In this document: positions 12,471-23,029 of the stretch, piece by piece
How positions within the stretch are numbered: position 1 is the stretch's first letter
Layout of the letters: every line of letters begins with the position of its first letter
Source of the DNA: Saururus chinensis
Lineage: Eukaryota > Streptophyta > Magnoliopsida > Piperales > Saururaceae
Assembly: GCA_035235625.1 (NCBI GenBank)
Contig: CP141143.1
Location: 29,336,592 to 29,400,591, forward strand
Length of the DNA: 64,000 nucleotides
Direction: 5' to 3'
Notes under the pieces: generated by a model
What the model saw: only the letters and a program-made list of their open reading frames with translations
The model's database searches: none
Told to the model about the DNA's origin: nothing
Made by a program: the position numbers and the translations under genes

Positions 12471-13118
12471 TGTAAGTTTGGTTGGATGATGTGCTATGCA
12501 TGATTATATGCATATATATATGATTGTTATACGTTGTTTGCTTCATTTTTGTGTTGCATGACGCATGTTTTTATGAACTTATGGAGTTCACCATTTATGG
12601 GATTTCCCCTGCTGGGTATTTTCCTACTGAGTATGAAAATACTCACCCTACTATTTTTAGCCCCGTGGTTCGGGAGGCTTTTGCAGGTTGTGTTGGAGAG
12701 CTCCTGGAGATGGATGCTCGATTCTGCGGTGGATCGTTCTGCCTTTGACTCGGATGTATTTGACTCAACGAGAGTATTTGATGTCACGATCTGATGTATT
12801 GGGTGAGATGAGATTTAAATGTTTTTACCTTCTGGACTTTTAAATTTGGATCAGACAATGGATTGTTTATGGATTTGTACTCGGGGACGCTTGGGAGTTA
12901 TTTGTATTTGAAAATCCATGATCATGGTGATTTAGTCGTACGTTTGTTTTCGAGTAGCGCCTGAGGAGATTTGATTTGGCGATACGATGTTTAACCGTAT
13001 GATGTTTTAAATTATAAACTGTTTATACGGGTTTTGATTTTGTCAGTTTTACTCCGATTTAAAATAAAAAAATTTTTCGTGAATTTATGGAAAATGTATG
13101 AAAATCTCGGGCGTTACA

Positions 13119-13932
13119 GAGGGGACCGTGGTAAAGAACAAATTACCTTTGAACAATGATGTGGGGTTCTAATTATGAGGGTCCAAGTAATGGTTGAATT
13201 ACTTTTGAGAAAAAATTAGGTTCTAAGAATGGGGTCCAGAGCTCAAAAAGTAGATCTTTATTCAATATCCATTTGGGGTAGATCCTTTGGGGAAATGAGA
13301 ATCCAAGGTTTAGATCAAGATTCTGAATGGAAAGGGACCGGAGCTTTAGGGTAGCACGATTATGAAACTTGTGGTTGGCATGGAAACCATAGTAATAAAC
13401 TTAAAATATTAATGATTAGTGTGATGGATTAGCTTAGTTATTATTTATAGCTTCTAATCCTAATGGGCATATTTAGATACACTCAAGCATCCTATGATGC
13501 AGGTTCCTTAAGGAGGAATAGTGGTATAGTTTTCTTGAGGATGAAAAGAGGCAAGTGGTTAGGCATGCACGAGATCTCGAGGAAGGGTGACAAATACAAA
13601 GTAGGTTTACTTTTATGTAGAGTGTATAATTTTCAAAAGACATTAGTAGTTGAGTGTAAGTTCCTAAAGTGTAAGGAGTTTATTATAATAAGAGGAATTA
13701 GAAGAAATTTTAAATAATAAAATATTACTAAGAGGAAATCACATAAGGAATTAGTAAGGTATCAAGAGCTTATATAAAGATGAAGTAAGGTATGCCACCA
13801 ACTCACACAGGGCTAATATTGATGGGAAGCACTTGACTGAATGAATCTGGCTACAGAAGTGCACAACTTTCCTCTCTCGCGAATTATACAAGCAAATTCA
13901 CAAAATAGAGGGAAAATGGATATAGAAAGAAG
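13119..13932. other. Retroelement debris right of the solo LTR
   Basis: It starts with the right-hand GAGGG duplicate (13119-13123). The sequence then continues the AT-rich, retroelement-like flank broken at 8520. A single 84-codon plus-strand ORF (13463-13717) has no recognisable motif. I see no gene. Confidence 0.4.
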
Positions 13933-13959
13933 TTCTTCTTCTTCTTCTTCTTCTTCTTC
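13933..13959 (+). repeat. (TTC)9 microsatellite
   Basis: Nine uninterrupted TTC triplets lie in otherwise non-repetitive AT-rich sequence. Simple-sequence repeat with no coding context. Confidence 0.95.
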
Positions 13960-14493
13960 AATGGTGTTTCAGATAATTATAGACTAATGTAATCCATAAG
14001 GCACCGAACCCTTAATTATATAGGTCATAGTGGCATAAGATATAAATAAAAGAATCCAATCAAGGCTAAATAACAACTAGCCAATCAAAATTAGAGAAAT
14101 TAAGGCAAAAAAAGTCTAAATAAATAAGAGTACACAAAATTAAGTCTCATAAAGACCCTAACGAAGGAATCCCGGCATAAAAGTCCAAATCTAATACATT
14201 CGAATTCATCTCAAAACTATGGGATCAATTGCTCGCAAGTAGATCGATTGTTCGACTTACTAGATGAACGAATGAACTGTCTGATTGATCACTCAAAGAT
14301 CCCAATCAATTATTGAAGTTACTAGAACTGCTCTACAAAGGCTTTTTCGCAAATGATTGATCGCACACAGAACCCGATCCGTTGTTCAATGCATTGTGGC
14401 AAAACTCTATTTTCTACCCCAGTTTTTCATGTACTTGAAAACCAACTAAATTGCATCAATTTTTAAGAAATATGCTCATGTATAAATAGTTAC
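13960..14493. other. AT-rich sequence with GATCGATTG-type motifs
   Basis: The part 14220-14400 contains repeated gatcgatt/gatcaatt words (for example tagatcgattgttcg), also seen in the Copia-like LTRs at 1500-1750, so an old LTR fragment is likely. The next exons expected for the neighbouring CHY1-like gene, including a GGG-rich oxyanion-hole exon, are not found here. Confidence 0.35.
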
Positions 14494-16047
14494 CTGAGGT
14501 TTTTTCATGGTAGAAATTATATAATCCAAGGACAATTGCTTCTCGTAAAATTTTGCAGCAGAACCCCAATAACCTTGAATCAGGTATAGTAAATTGAAAA
14601 CTATGTCAAGTAAAGTAGACATTGTTGACTACATTAGGACAAATCTTGCTAAGTAGATGCTCAACGGAATGATCAAAGTGTAAGCCAAGTTCTACTTACA
14701 AGCCTAAAGCATTTATTATCAAATTAAACTTGGCAATAAAAATGCTGATTGAAGATTTGTTTAAGACAAAATGCAGGTTGGGCCAATCAATAAAATTTAA
14801 CTAGGATGAGGAATTCCCCGGGCGGATAGCCAATTTCCTATGACTCACAATTGGACCGCCACCCTTGCATTCCACTTTACATTTACCCTGTCCAGTTCTG
14901 TCTAGCCTCAATGGCACATCAATAGTTGTAACTTCAAGTGGAGTGACTGAAACTAAATTTTACTTTTATTTTTAACACAATAACTAAATTCTACTGGAAC
15001 TTGAGAGACAAGATATAATGATGATCTAAGCCTGACCCCATTTTGAAATCCAAGCTTGTCAAAAAAGCTCAGCTGACCTTGACTATCAAGGAAAAGCTAA
15101 GCTGCTAAATGAGCAAATCTCCAAATGCTCACATTCAACAATTTTGTTATAGCATTCATCCTAAGAGTTTACTCTCAGCTGCTAATTTTGATTGCTTATG
15201 GGCTTGGTAACACAAATGTTGTATCTCACGGTTTACACGATGTTCATGGAATGGGAACCCCTTAGAGAAAAGATGCTTAATCCCTCCATCTTAAAATAAG
15301 TTCTCAATTTAAAATAAAATTCTCAAAAATAAATATCTCATTTGATGGGTGCATCATGTGTTTGCTTAATTAGCTGTCAACCACTTTTTACTATCTTATA
15401 AATTATTAATTGTATTTTCCCCCTAAAATACCCTCTAACAGCATTTTTGTGTGTTAATAGAGAAAGGGTACTTTTAGAAAGAATGTCTTGGCTCTTGAGT
15501 AATATCACATGACTTTAATATTTGAAATTATCATAATCAATCACTTATTTGGGGACGGAGGGAGTACAAATACAATGAATTTATTTACCATAATTAACTA
15601 GGTTAATTGCAGCTGTGAAATCCCCACCTGTACAAAATGCTCTTCCATTTCCCTGAGTCAAAACAAAAAGAAATCAAACCTACCATCTGGTGGTAGAATG
15701 AACATACCATTGATTGTATAAAGAATTTATTATGAATTAAGGGAGGAGAGTGGGATTAAATTACGAGAAGAGAAACTGCATGGGCTGCTTTTAGATAAGA
15801 AAATGATTTCCCTATTCCAAATGTTTTTTCAACAAAGCCCTACATGAGCTTCGATTAGATAGATAAAAGTGAACCCCCCCATGATGTGAGACCTATTTTT
15901 CTTGGTTTAATAAAAAAACCCAGGTATAAGGTTTGTTGGACATATTTGGTGTAGGGTTATTAACACCATTTTACATACCTTCAAAACCACCAGCTTGACG
16001 CTCTTATCACGTTCAATGGAATCATAGAGCTTTAGCAATTTTGAAAG
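14494..16047 (-). pseudogene. 3-hydroxyisobutyryl-CoA hydrolase (CHY1)-like gene fragment, three exons
   Basis: Three minus-strand exons splice with correct GT/AG signals and phases: 16047-15979 (LSKLLKLYDSIERD...LVVLK, 23 codons), 15652-15589 (GNGRAFCTGGDFTAAINLVNYG) and 14573-14494 (YWGSAAKFYEKQLSLDY...KKPQ). Order and motifs match the N-terminal part of plant CHY1/enoyl-CoA hydratase-like proteins of the crotonase fold, which act on CoA thioesters in valine breakdown. GNGRAFCTGGDF is the family signature of the CoA/oxyanion-hole region. No exon contains a stop. The first exon, with the usual LNRPxxLNALS start, and all exons after KKPQ, including the GGG-rich second oxyanion segment, were not found in the flanks. 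It is therefore a fragment, or a gene whose remaining exons are lost or displaced by insertions. A Stowaway MITE sits 24 bp from the exon at 15589. Confidence 0.75.
15280..15564. mobile_element. Stowaway MITE in a CHY1-like intron
   Basis: 285 bp with terminal inverted repeats: left atccctccatcttaaaataag, right cttatttggggacggagggag reading outward as CTCCCTCCGTCCCCAAATAAG. It is flanked by TA dinucleotides (15278-15279 and 15565-15566), the Tc1/mariner target duplication. It is non-coding and AT-rich and lies in the intron between the 15589-15652 and 14494-14573 exons, as is common for Stowaway MITEs. Confidence 0.85.
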
Positions 16048-18770
16048 CTGAAATGAGCACTATATGTTATATGTAAGAATGAATGACATTGGCTTTTGAT
16101 AAAATTCCATGTCTTCTCTAATATGCCTATTAAGGAGAAACAGAAGGAAACATTCAATTTTTCTGGCATAACAATGTTATTGTCCTCAAAATCATTTTAT
16201 GAACTTGTAAAAAAAAAGGTAGTGTATAAGAAAACATTGCAGAAACCATTCATCTCACCATTCTACAGGAGAGAACGTTCAATTTCTCTGGCCTATTCAA
16301 CGTTATTGTCCTCAAATTCAACTTCTGTTCCGTAAGAACCTGTTATAGAAAACGGACAGCGTGTAAGAAAAGGTTGCTCGTTACACACTTCTAACAAGCA
16401 CTACGGAATATCAGTTGGTGGGGGTTAGAAGTGACAGCAGCATCCTAATGGCTGACCCCCTTCCAGCTGGATACTGAGCCAGACTTTGAGAGTCATAATG
16501 AAGCCACACCTAATTTTTTTCTTTTTGTTAAATAAAATTTAATTAGATCGAAGGTGAACTGCTCCAAGGTAATCCTTGTTCAATACATTTCAAAAAAAGG
16601 AGGATGACATGTCTCAAATATGAACCCTGCAAGTGCATTGAATTTGCTAAACAGTCAGCCACCCTATAAACACATGTTTGAAGCTAATATACTTAAACAT
16701 ATTTACACTCCGTGTTCTATTGTCCCTAATAAGAACACCTACATAGCATTCAATATTATCTACTGCTCAAAATCAGTCGAAAGATGCTCCCTCAATGTCG
16801 CATTCCTGATTGAAATCAATATATGTGATGAAAGATAATATTGCAAAGCTCAATTGCTACCAACAAGACAAGATAACTTTCAATATGAAGCCAGTAGCAC
16901 TCTTCTACATGTGCACCAACAGCAGAAGAAAACTGCGTCCAAGAGCTGATAGCATGTTAGTTAAACACTTTTCTTGAATTGGGAAGGGATAATTTTAAGG
17001 AGTCTAGCCAGTGATGTAGCTAGAGTTCTAATGGCCCCTAGCCATGATCTGGGTTTGCCAGTGCTGAACCGCTGTAGTCATCCTCAAATTTTAATTCATC
17101 CTCCATCTCATATATATTAATAGGACGATTTGGAAAAATATTAATTTTTGTTGAAGGGTGAGACTCAATAAGTGAATGAAAAATGGCTTCTTAGAGGCTT
17201 TTTTAAGTACCCAACAAGAGCCAAATGGAGCTACCCAACATCCCTCTAACAATATGAGACTACGAAATGCCTAAGAAAAGGATAATTCCTACCAACAGAA
17301 CTGGGACTGAAAAAGGAGTTGCTTTAGTGTAAAACTTCACAGAACGTATACATGCTGAAAATAGAACGGTGAGATGTAGGGAAAGTCGTACCAAATCTTT
17401 GGCACCAATATATTGCATGTTCATCATAACTGCAGTAGGTAAAAACAGAAGTATAACAATTTTCTTAAGATTGAATGGTTTAGAAGGACGACTTATGAAC
17501 AATTTATAGAGATTGATTATGAAAACTGTGGTGAAGTACTCGAAAATGCAAAAATGATATATGGCGTGAGACACATGATTTTGCAGCCATATCTTTTTAG
17601 GTCAGATGTCGAAAGTCTCATATTTAAAGCAGGAGTGTTTTGGGGCCGTTTGATAAGCTTTGGAGGAACCATACCCATACGGCCACTTTGACTGCCACTC
17701 CAACAAAATGAAAAATATTTTTTATATTATATAAGGGGGACATAGTGGGTTGAAATATTAAGTTGTTGGTATGATATCTAGCCTTACAACTAGTTATCTT
17801 CGATGATAAGGAAGTCTTGTTATGTTATTAGATATCATGTCAAGAACTACGTCCACTGGGATATGGGGCTCACTAACCTACGGGGCAACCATCTGACCTT
17901 ATGACCTTGTTGAAAAAAATAACTCTTGTATACACTTAGTTGAGATAAAATGTTAGATATTTGAGTTGTCTAATTTGGATATGTGCATCATAAGGAGGTC
18001 TCCCCCTCTTACTAGCTCGCTTAGGAAATGTTCTGCTACCTTTGCGTATTCGCCTTAGGATGGGTTCGTTGTTTGGCTTCGCGGGCTAAACACTTGGTCG
18101 AATGGAACGATAACATGACATTGATGAGAAGGACTTACTCGCTTAGCTATTTAGCGTTACGAATGTCGCACGATTAGACATTTTCCGAGGGCCTCTGTGA
18201 CACCATGATCGCTCGTGTTCAGAGTGTTGCTTGTGAACTACAAAACTTATGTTAACTTTCTTGTAAGTTTGAAAGGTACAACTATGGATCTCATGTCAAG
18301 ATTTTATGCTCCGCATGTGTCGTGTGTGTACCTCTGACTGTGTCACCACGTTGTTTTGTAACATAGTGCTCACTAAGTTTGCTTTTCAGAAAACGGGCAA
18401 TCATAAGAAAAAGTAACAACGGCATATACTTACATTACTTGTTAAATACAAGCACAATGTTTTTTTATATTTTTTTCTATTTTGATATCAAAGCTAAACT
18501 TCTCAACAAACAGTGACAAAATCCTTCTTAATTTTTTAATGGTTTCCCATAAACAAACTCGGCACGACTCACGCCAATCTTATGAAATTTTCATCCATTT
18601 GCCTATCTGGAAATGTGATTAAAACAAAAATGTAGCTATTTACGTTTCTCTAAATTCCCACATCCCCAAAAGAAAGCAAAAAAATGGTGTATTTTTTCAC
18701 TCTCGTAACCCAACCAACCCATGTTTCCCCCAAAAGGTAAACCGCAAAATAAAGACATTTTCTTCAACTC
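16048..18770. other. Unrecognised AT-rich region
   Basis: It should contain the upstream exon and promoter of the CHY1-like gene, but I cannot identify them. A minus-strand stretch near 16620-16660 reads SKFNALAG, faintly like the expected LNRPxxLNALS exon, without a convincing frame or splice site. A 104-codon minus ORF (17260-17574) is hydrophobic and matches nothing I know. A GGGGCCGTTTGATAA motif at 17641 resembles a PIF/Tourist MITE end, but I found no partner. Confidence 0.35.
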
Positions 18771-19686
18771 CGGCACCCGTGCTAGTGATTTGGGGGCTGA
18801 CAGCCTGGCTTTTGCGCCATGGCTTAGGCTCTAGCCATAGCTACCCATGCCATCTATGGCATAGGCTCTGGCCAAGTTGTGCAAAGGCCCGACCACTGTG
18901 TCGAGGCCAGAGGCCTTCTTGCAGAGGCCCGAGGCCTTTTTGCAGAGGCCCGAGGCCTACACGGCCGGTAGCAGCCAAATCTAGCCGCGGCCAGGCAGCA
19001 GCCAGATTGTGGCCTGGCCGCACATCCAACCATGGCATTGGCTGTGGCCAGTCGCGGCCGGCTGTGCGGGCTGCTGGTCGCGGGTGCTAGCGCCCAGCTA
19101 GCTAGGCCGCGGCCAGATCTGGCCACTGAGGCCGGCCAGTACACTGGCTGCGGCTATCTGGCCTAGCTGCGGTCAGATTTGGCTGGCGGCATGCTGACTA
19201 CGGCGGATAAAATAGGTCTCCGACGCTAATGCCGATGCCGGCGACCAATTTTACGCCGGAGAAGAAGGGGAAATGAGGAGAAGAAGGGGGAAGTGGGGTA
19301 AAGATGAAGGATAAGAGAGATTTTAATAAGAAAAAAGTAGGGTAAAAGAGAAATGGGGGACACACGAAAAAAAGTGTGGTCTGAATAGCCACGTTCTACA
19401 TTTTATTTGCAACGCATTTTTGTTAGCGTCGCAAATAATTTAAATTTTTTTATTTTTAAAATAATTTATAACTATTAACAACACTTTATATAAATCGTCA
19501 CAAATAATAATACTATTAGTAATACTTTTATAAAAAAAATATCACAAATAGTTGTACTATTAGTGACACTTTTATGAAAGCGTCACGAATAGTAACACTT
19601 TTATATATGTTATAAATAGTGATTTTGGATGACACTTTGTATTACGCTACTAATAAAAACGTAGTTAATAATCCTTTTTTATAGTA
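18771..19686 (+). mobile_element. CACTA-type non-autonomous fragment (right part, copy A)
   Basis: A GC-rich core (18779-19200, with cagaggcccgaggcc repeats) is followed by a GA-rich stretch (19255-19360) and subterminal repeats such as tttgcaacgca...gttagcgtcgcaaat and gacacttttatgaaagcgtcac (19400-19660). The end is ttttttatagta. Core, purine tract and gcgacgc dyads have the same layout as the better-preserved CACTA elements at 57885 and 62677. The terminal TACTATAAAAAA (reverse strand) looks like a decayed CACTACAAAAAA. No left end was found. Confidence 0.55.
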
Positions 19687-20640
19687 ATTTTTTCTACTTT
19701 CTTCCTAGTATCCACGTTTATCGCTTTTCCAATCATTAAACATGCACTTTTTCTTGCTTTTACCTAGTATCAAGGTTTTTCACAGAGCTTCTTCTTAGGC
19801 AAAAACTGATGTAATTTGACAGAGATTCTTTCTTCGGCAAAAACTTATGTAATTTCAGACAGATTCTTCTTAGGCAAAAACTGATGTAGAAGGTAATAAT
19901 TCGTAATGAGCTGGTCAACCATCACCAGCGAACAAGGTCATTTCCTTACAATTTCGTTTTCTCATCCTTTGCCTTTGCCATTGTCGTTGTCGTTGAACAG
20001 GGTCTTTGCCGCCCCCTTGTCTCTGTCATTGTACCGGTGCTCATAACACATGAAATCCGCTTTGCCAAAAGGCAGGAATTGATCTTGACTGACGGGTTCC
20101 AAAGGTGAGTCACGGTGAAAGCGTTAACGGACCAGCAAACAACAGGCCATGAAGGAAATTTGGACAGTGTTTTTCCAATAGGCTGTGAATCGACCCAGCC
20201 ATGGCGTGCAACAAGCTGCCGCCCATGTTGCTTTCGCACGTCAGGAGTTGGGTGCTGCGATGCCACAGTTAGCTGACAACAACGTAAGTGTGGCACGAGG
20301 GTTGGATATGTTGGACCAGCCAAATGGCATTATTCACTTCTTTTTCACAATTTCCTCAATGATACTGTATAACATCAATAACCAATAATTGAATGACAAC
20401 AAACAAGCGTTCATATATGATTAAAATAGTGAAGGAGTAATACCTACTAACCTTTGGGAGTGAAACCTTAAGACGCGACCGAGATATTACCCAAAAAGAA
20501 GGTCTTGTTATTTGTATAATATAGTTGTAGGTGGAAGAATACCTTGATTATATACAAGTTATGAATGAGATTACCGAAACCATTCTAGCATGGACAAAGT
20601 AGATGTGATCAGCCCCTCATCCCTCTTCATAGCCTATAAT
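19687..20640. repeat. Copy A of the SDR-upstream duplicated region
   Basis: It matches 50860-51630 (copy D, just upstream of the SDR pseudogene) from cttccttttgcctagtatcc through aaaactgatgtagaaggtaa, a gacgggt...gagtcac block, gtgtggcacgagggttggatatgttgga, and the end accattctagcatggacaaagtagatgtgatca. Both copies stop at the same word. Small ORFs here (for example 19946-20323 minus) are not conserved as proteins between copies. Confidence 0.7.
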
Positions 20641-20689
20641 CAGTCCACAAGAGACCGTTGGGCCACTGACTGGTAGGATTAGAGCTCTT

Positions 20690-21732
20690 AGCTAGAGAAG
20701 GAAAAATATTTATTTCTAAATGTCGCTAATAATAAAAAAAAGAAAAAGAGACACAGAGAGAGAGAAGAGGGAGGAGGAGAGAGATAGATAGAAAGAGATT
20801 GAGTGAGAGAGAAGAGAAGAAGGAAGAGAGTGGAGAGGGAATTTTTTATTTTATATTAAAATTTTAAAATTAATAAAAAAATAAAAAAATATATTAGTTA
20901 CACATAGGAATATGTGTCGCTAATACATATTAGCGACACATATGATTTTGCATAACTAATATATAGGGTATTACCGATGCATACTTCTATGTTTCACTAA
21001 TACCTTTTATTTTATATTATTTTTCAAATACAATATATAATAATAATATGAAAAATTCACTCCTCTCTCTACCCTCTCTCATTCTCTCTCCGTTCTCTCC
21101 TCTCTCTCATCTCCCATATACCCTCTTCTCTCTCTCACTCCTTAGTCACCTCTATATCTCTCGCTCTACTCTCTCTATCTCTTCTCTCTCTCTCTCCTCT
21201 CTTCTCTCTCTCTCTCCCTGTCTCCTCTCATTTTCTCTCTTCTCTCTCTTCCCTTTTTTCTCTCCTCTCTCACACACGCGCAACATGAACTCTGGCTCTA
21301 ACAAACAAAGGTGAGAGAATAAGCGAATTAAAATTTTTTAGAAATTTTTTATTATATATGATATTTTAAAATTAATAAAAATAGATTAAAAAGTAATAAC
21401 AACGTATAATAAGATATTTGCAACACATTTTCTTATACATCACTAATACATTTTATTTGCAATGAATTTTTGTTAGGGTCGCAAATAATTTTTTATTTAT
21501 TAAAAAAATTTATAACTATTAGTGATGCTTTATATAAAGTGTCGTAAATAGTAGTACTATTAGTAACACTTTTATAAAAAAAATATTACAAAAAGTAGTA
21601 CTATTATAAACACTTTTATAAAAGCGTCGCTAATAGTACCACTTTTATATGTGTTATAAATAGTAATTTTTAGTGACACTTTGTATTATGCTACTAATAA
21701 AAACGTCGTTAATAATTCTTTTTGTTATAGTA
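20690..21732 (+). mobile_element. CACTA-type non-autonomous fragment (right part, copy B)
   Basis: A GA-rich tract (20735-20840) is followed by dyads such as gtcgctaatacatattagcgacac (20915-20942), a long CT-rich tract (21057-21270) and subterminal repeats (21440-21710) closely matching copy A. The end ttttgttatagta, reversed, is TACTATAACAAAA, which equals a CACTACAACAAAA terminus with two C-to-T changes. The CT tract encodes only Ser/Leu repeats. Confidence 0.6.
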
Positions 21733-22455
21733 ATTTTTTCTTCCTTTTGCCTAGTTTCTACGTTTTTAGCTTTTCCAATCATCTATGTTTAATGTGAAAC
21801 ATGCACTTTTTCTTCCTTTTGCCAAGTATCAACGTTTTTCACATAGATTCTTCTTAGGCAAAAATTGATGTAATTTCATAGAGATTCTTTCTTAGGTAAA
21901 AACTGATGTAATTTCACACAAATTCTTAGGCAAAAACTGATGTAGAAGGTAATAAGTCGTAATGAGCTGGTGAACCATCACCAGCGAACAAGGTCATTTT
22001 CTTTACAATTTCGTTTTCTCCCCCTTTGCGTTTGCCATTGTCGTTGTCGTTGAACAGGGTCTGTGCCACCCCCTTGTCTCTATCATTGTACCGGTACTCG
22101 TAACACATGAAATCCGCTTTGCCGAAAGGCAGGAATTGATCTTGACTGACGGGTTCCAAAGGTGAGTCACGGTAAAAGCGACAATGAACCAGCAAACAAC
22201 ATGTGATCCGGAGGATTGTATTAGTCATCATAGTTTTTCAGTTAACTCCTTAAAATTAGCCTACTTAATATCAAAGATGATGATATCTTAAATCCTGAAT
22301 GGTAATATGCATGTCACATTGGTACCCTATCAGTAACTAATATATTTTTTTTCAACAGGCCATGGAGGAAATTTCTACTCTATTTTTCCAATAGGATGTG
22401 AATCGACCCACCATGTAACCAGCTGCCACCCATGTTGTTAACATCAATAAACAAT
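21733..22455. repeat. Copy B of the SDR-upstream duplicated region
   Basis: It follows the CACTA fragment end exactly as copy A does and shares its blocks (aaaactgatgtagaaggtaa, caccagcgaacaaggtcatt, gacgggttccaaaggtgagtcac). The two CACTA-plus-region units are about 2046 bp apart, indicating tandem duplication of a unit of about 2 kb. An extra ~150 bp (22210-22355) precedes the caggccatggaggaaatt block. Confidence 0.7.
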
Positions 22456-22465
22456 AATTCAATGA

Positions 22466-22971
22466 CGAACATGCACTTTTTCTTCCTTTTGCCTAGTATC
22501 CACGTTTTTCGTTTTTCCAATCATCTATGTTTAATGTCAAACATGCACTTTTTCTTCCTTTTGCCTAGTATCTACGTGTTTTAGAGAGATTCTTCTTAGG
22601 CATGCAAAAACTGATGTAGAAGGTTAAGTCGTAATGAGCTGGTGATGACCAGCGAACAAGGTCAATTCCTTGACACTTTCGTTTTCTCCCCCTTTGCATT
22701 TGCCGTTGTCGTTGTCGTTGAACAGGGTCTGTGCCGCCCCCTTTTCTCTGTCATTGTACTGGTACTCATCACTCATGAATCCGCTCTGCCAAAAGGTCGC
22801 TGAGGCAGCAATTGATCTTGATTGACGTGTTCCAAGGCGAGTCATGGTGAAAGCGACGACGGACCAGCAAACAACACGTGATCCGGAGGATTGTGTTAGT
22901 CACGAAAGCCGACTTCGCTGGCCTTAAACAGGCCAATGGAGGAAATTTGGACAGTGTTTTTTCAATAAAGT
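22466..22971. repeat. Copy C of the SDR-upstream duplicated region (truncated)
   Basis: It repeats catgcactttttcttcctttt (22470 and 22543), then the gatgtagaaggt, ccagcgaacaaggtca, gtcgttgaacagggtct and ggaggaaatttggacagtg blocks. It lacks a preceding CACTA end and the distal ggttggatatgttgga segment and runs into LTR-related sequence at about 22970-23040. Confidence 0.65.
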
Positions 22972-23029
22972 AGCGAAATATATATCTCACATAAGTGAAC
23001 AAAATATTAACAAAATTATACATCTTACT

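Larger units (their letters stand above)
8521..13118 (+). mobile_element. 4.6-kb solo LTR, probably Ty3/gypsy
   Basis: It begins TGTAACGTCCCGG and ends CGGGCGTTACA, that is TG...CA with imperfect inverted ends, and is flanked by the exact pentamer GAGGG. There are no internal LTR repeats, primer site, polypurine tract or pol motif, so the 4598 bp appear to be one LTR left by LTR-LTR recombination. The first 1.9 kb is GC-rich with tandem units of about 165 bp; the last 2 kb is GT/AG-rich with short degenerate repeats. A TATA-like site lies at 8739. A truncated copy in opposite orientation occupies 27680-30602 plus 37810-38414. The TGTAACRYCCC end is common in plant gypsy LTRs, and LTRs this long are known from Ogre/Tat-type elements, but the lineage is inference. 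Long GC-rich ORFs inside overlap on both strands and look non-coding. Confidence 0.8.

Noticed and set aside
17260-17574. 104-codon hydrophobic minus ORF
   Set aside because: No family resemblance, no neighbouring exons and AT-rich composition; may be chance. Left as unrecognised sequence.
17641-17655. GGGGCCGTTTGATAA, a possible PIF/Tourist MITE end
   Set aside because: No matching inverted end or 3-bp target duplication found nearby.
19946-20323. 125-codon minus ORF in the SDR-upstream repeat
   Set aside because: The other copies (22.0, 22.7 and 51.1 kb) have frameshifts and different reading frames, so the protein is not conserved.
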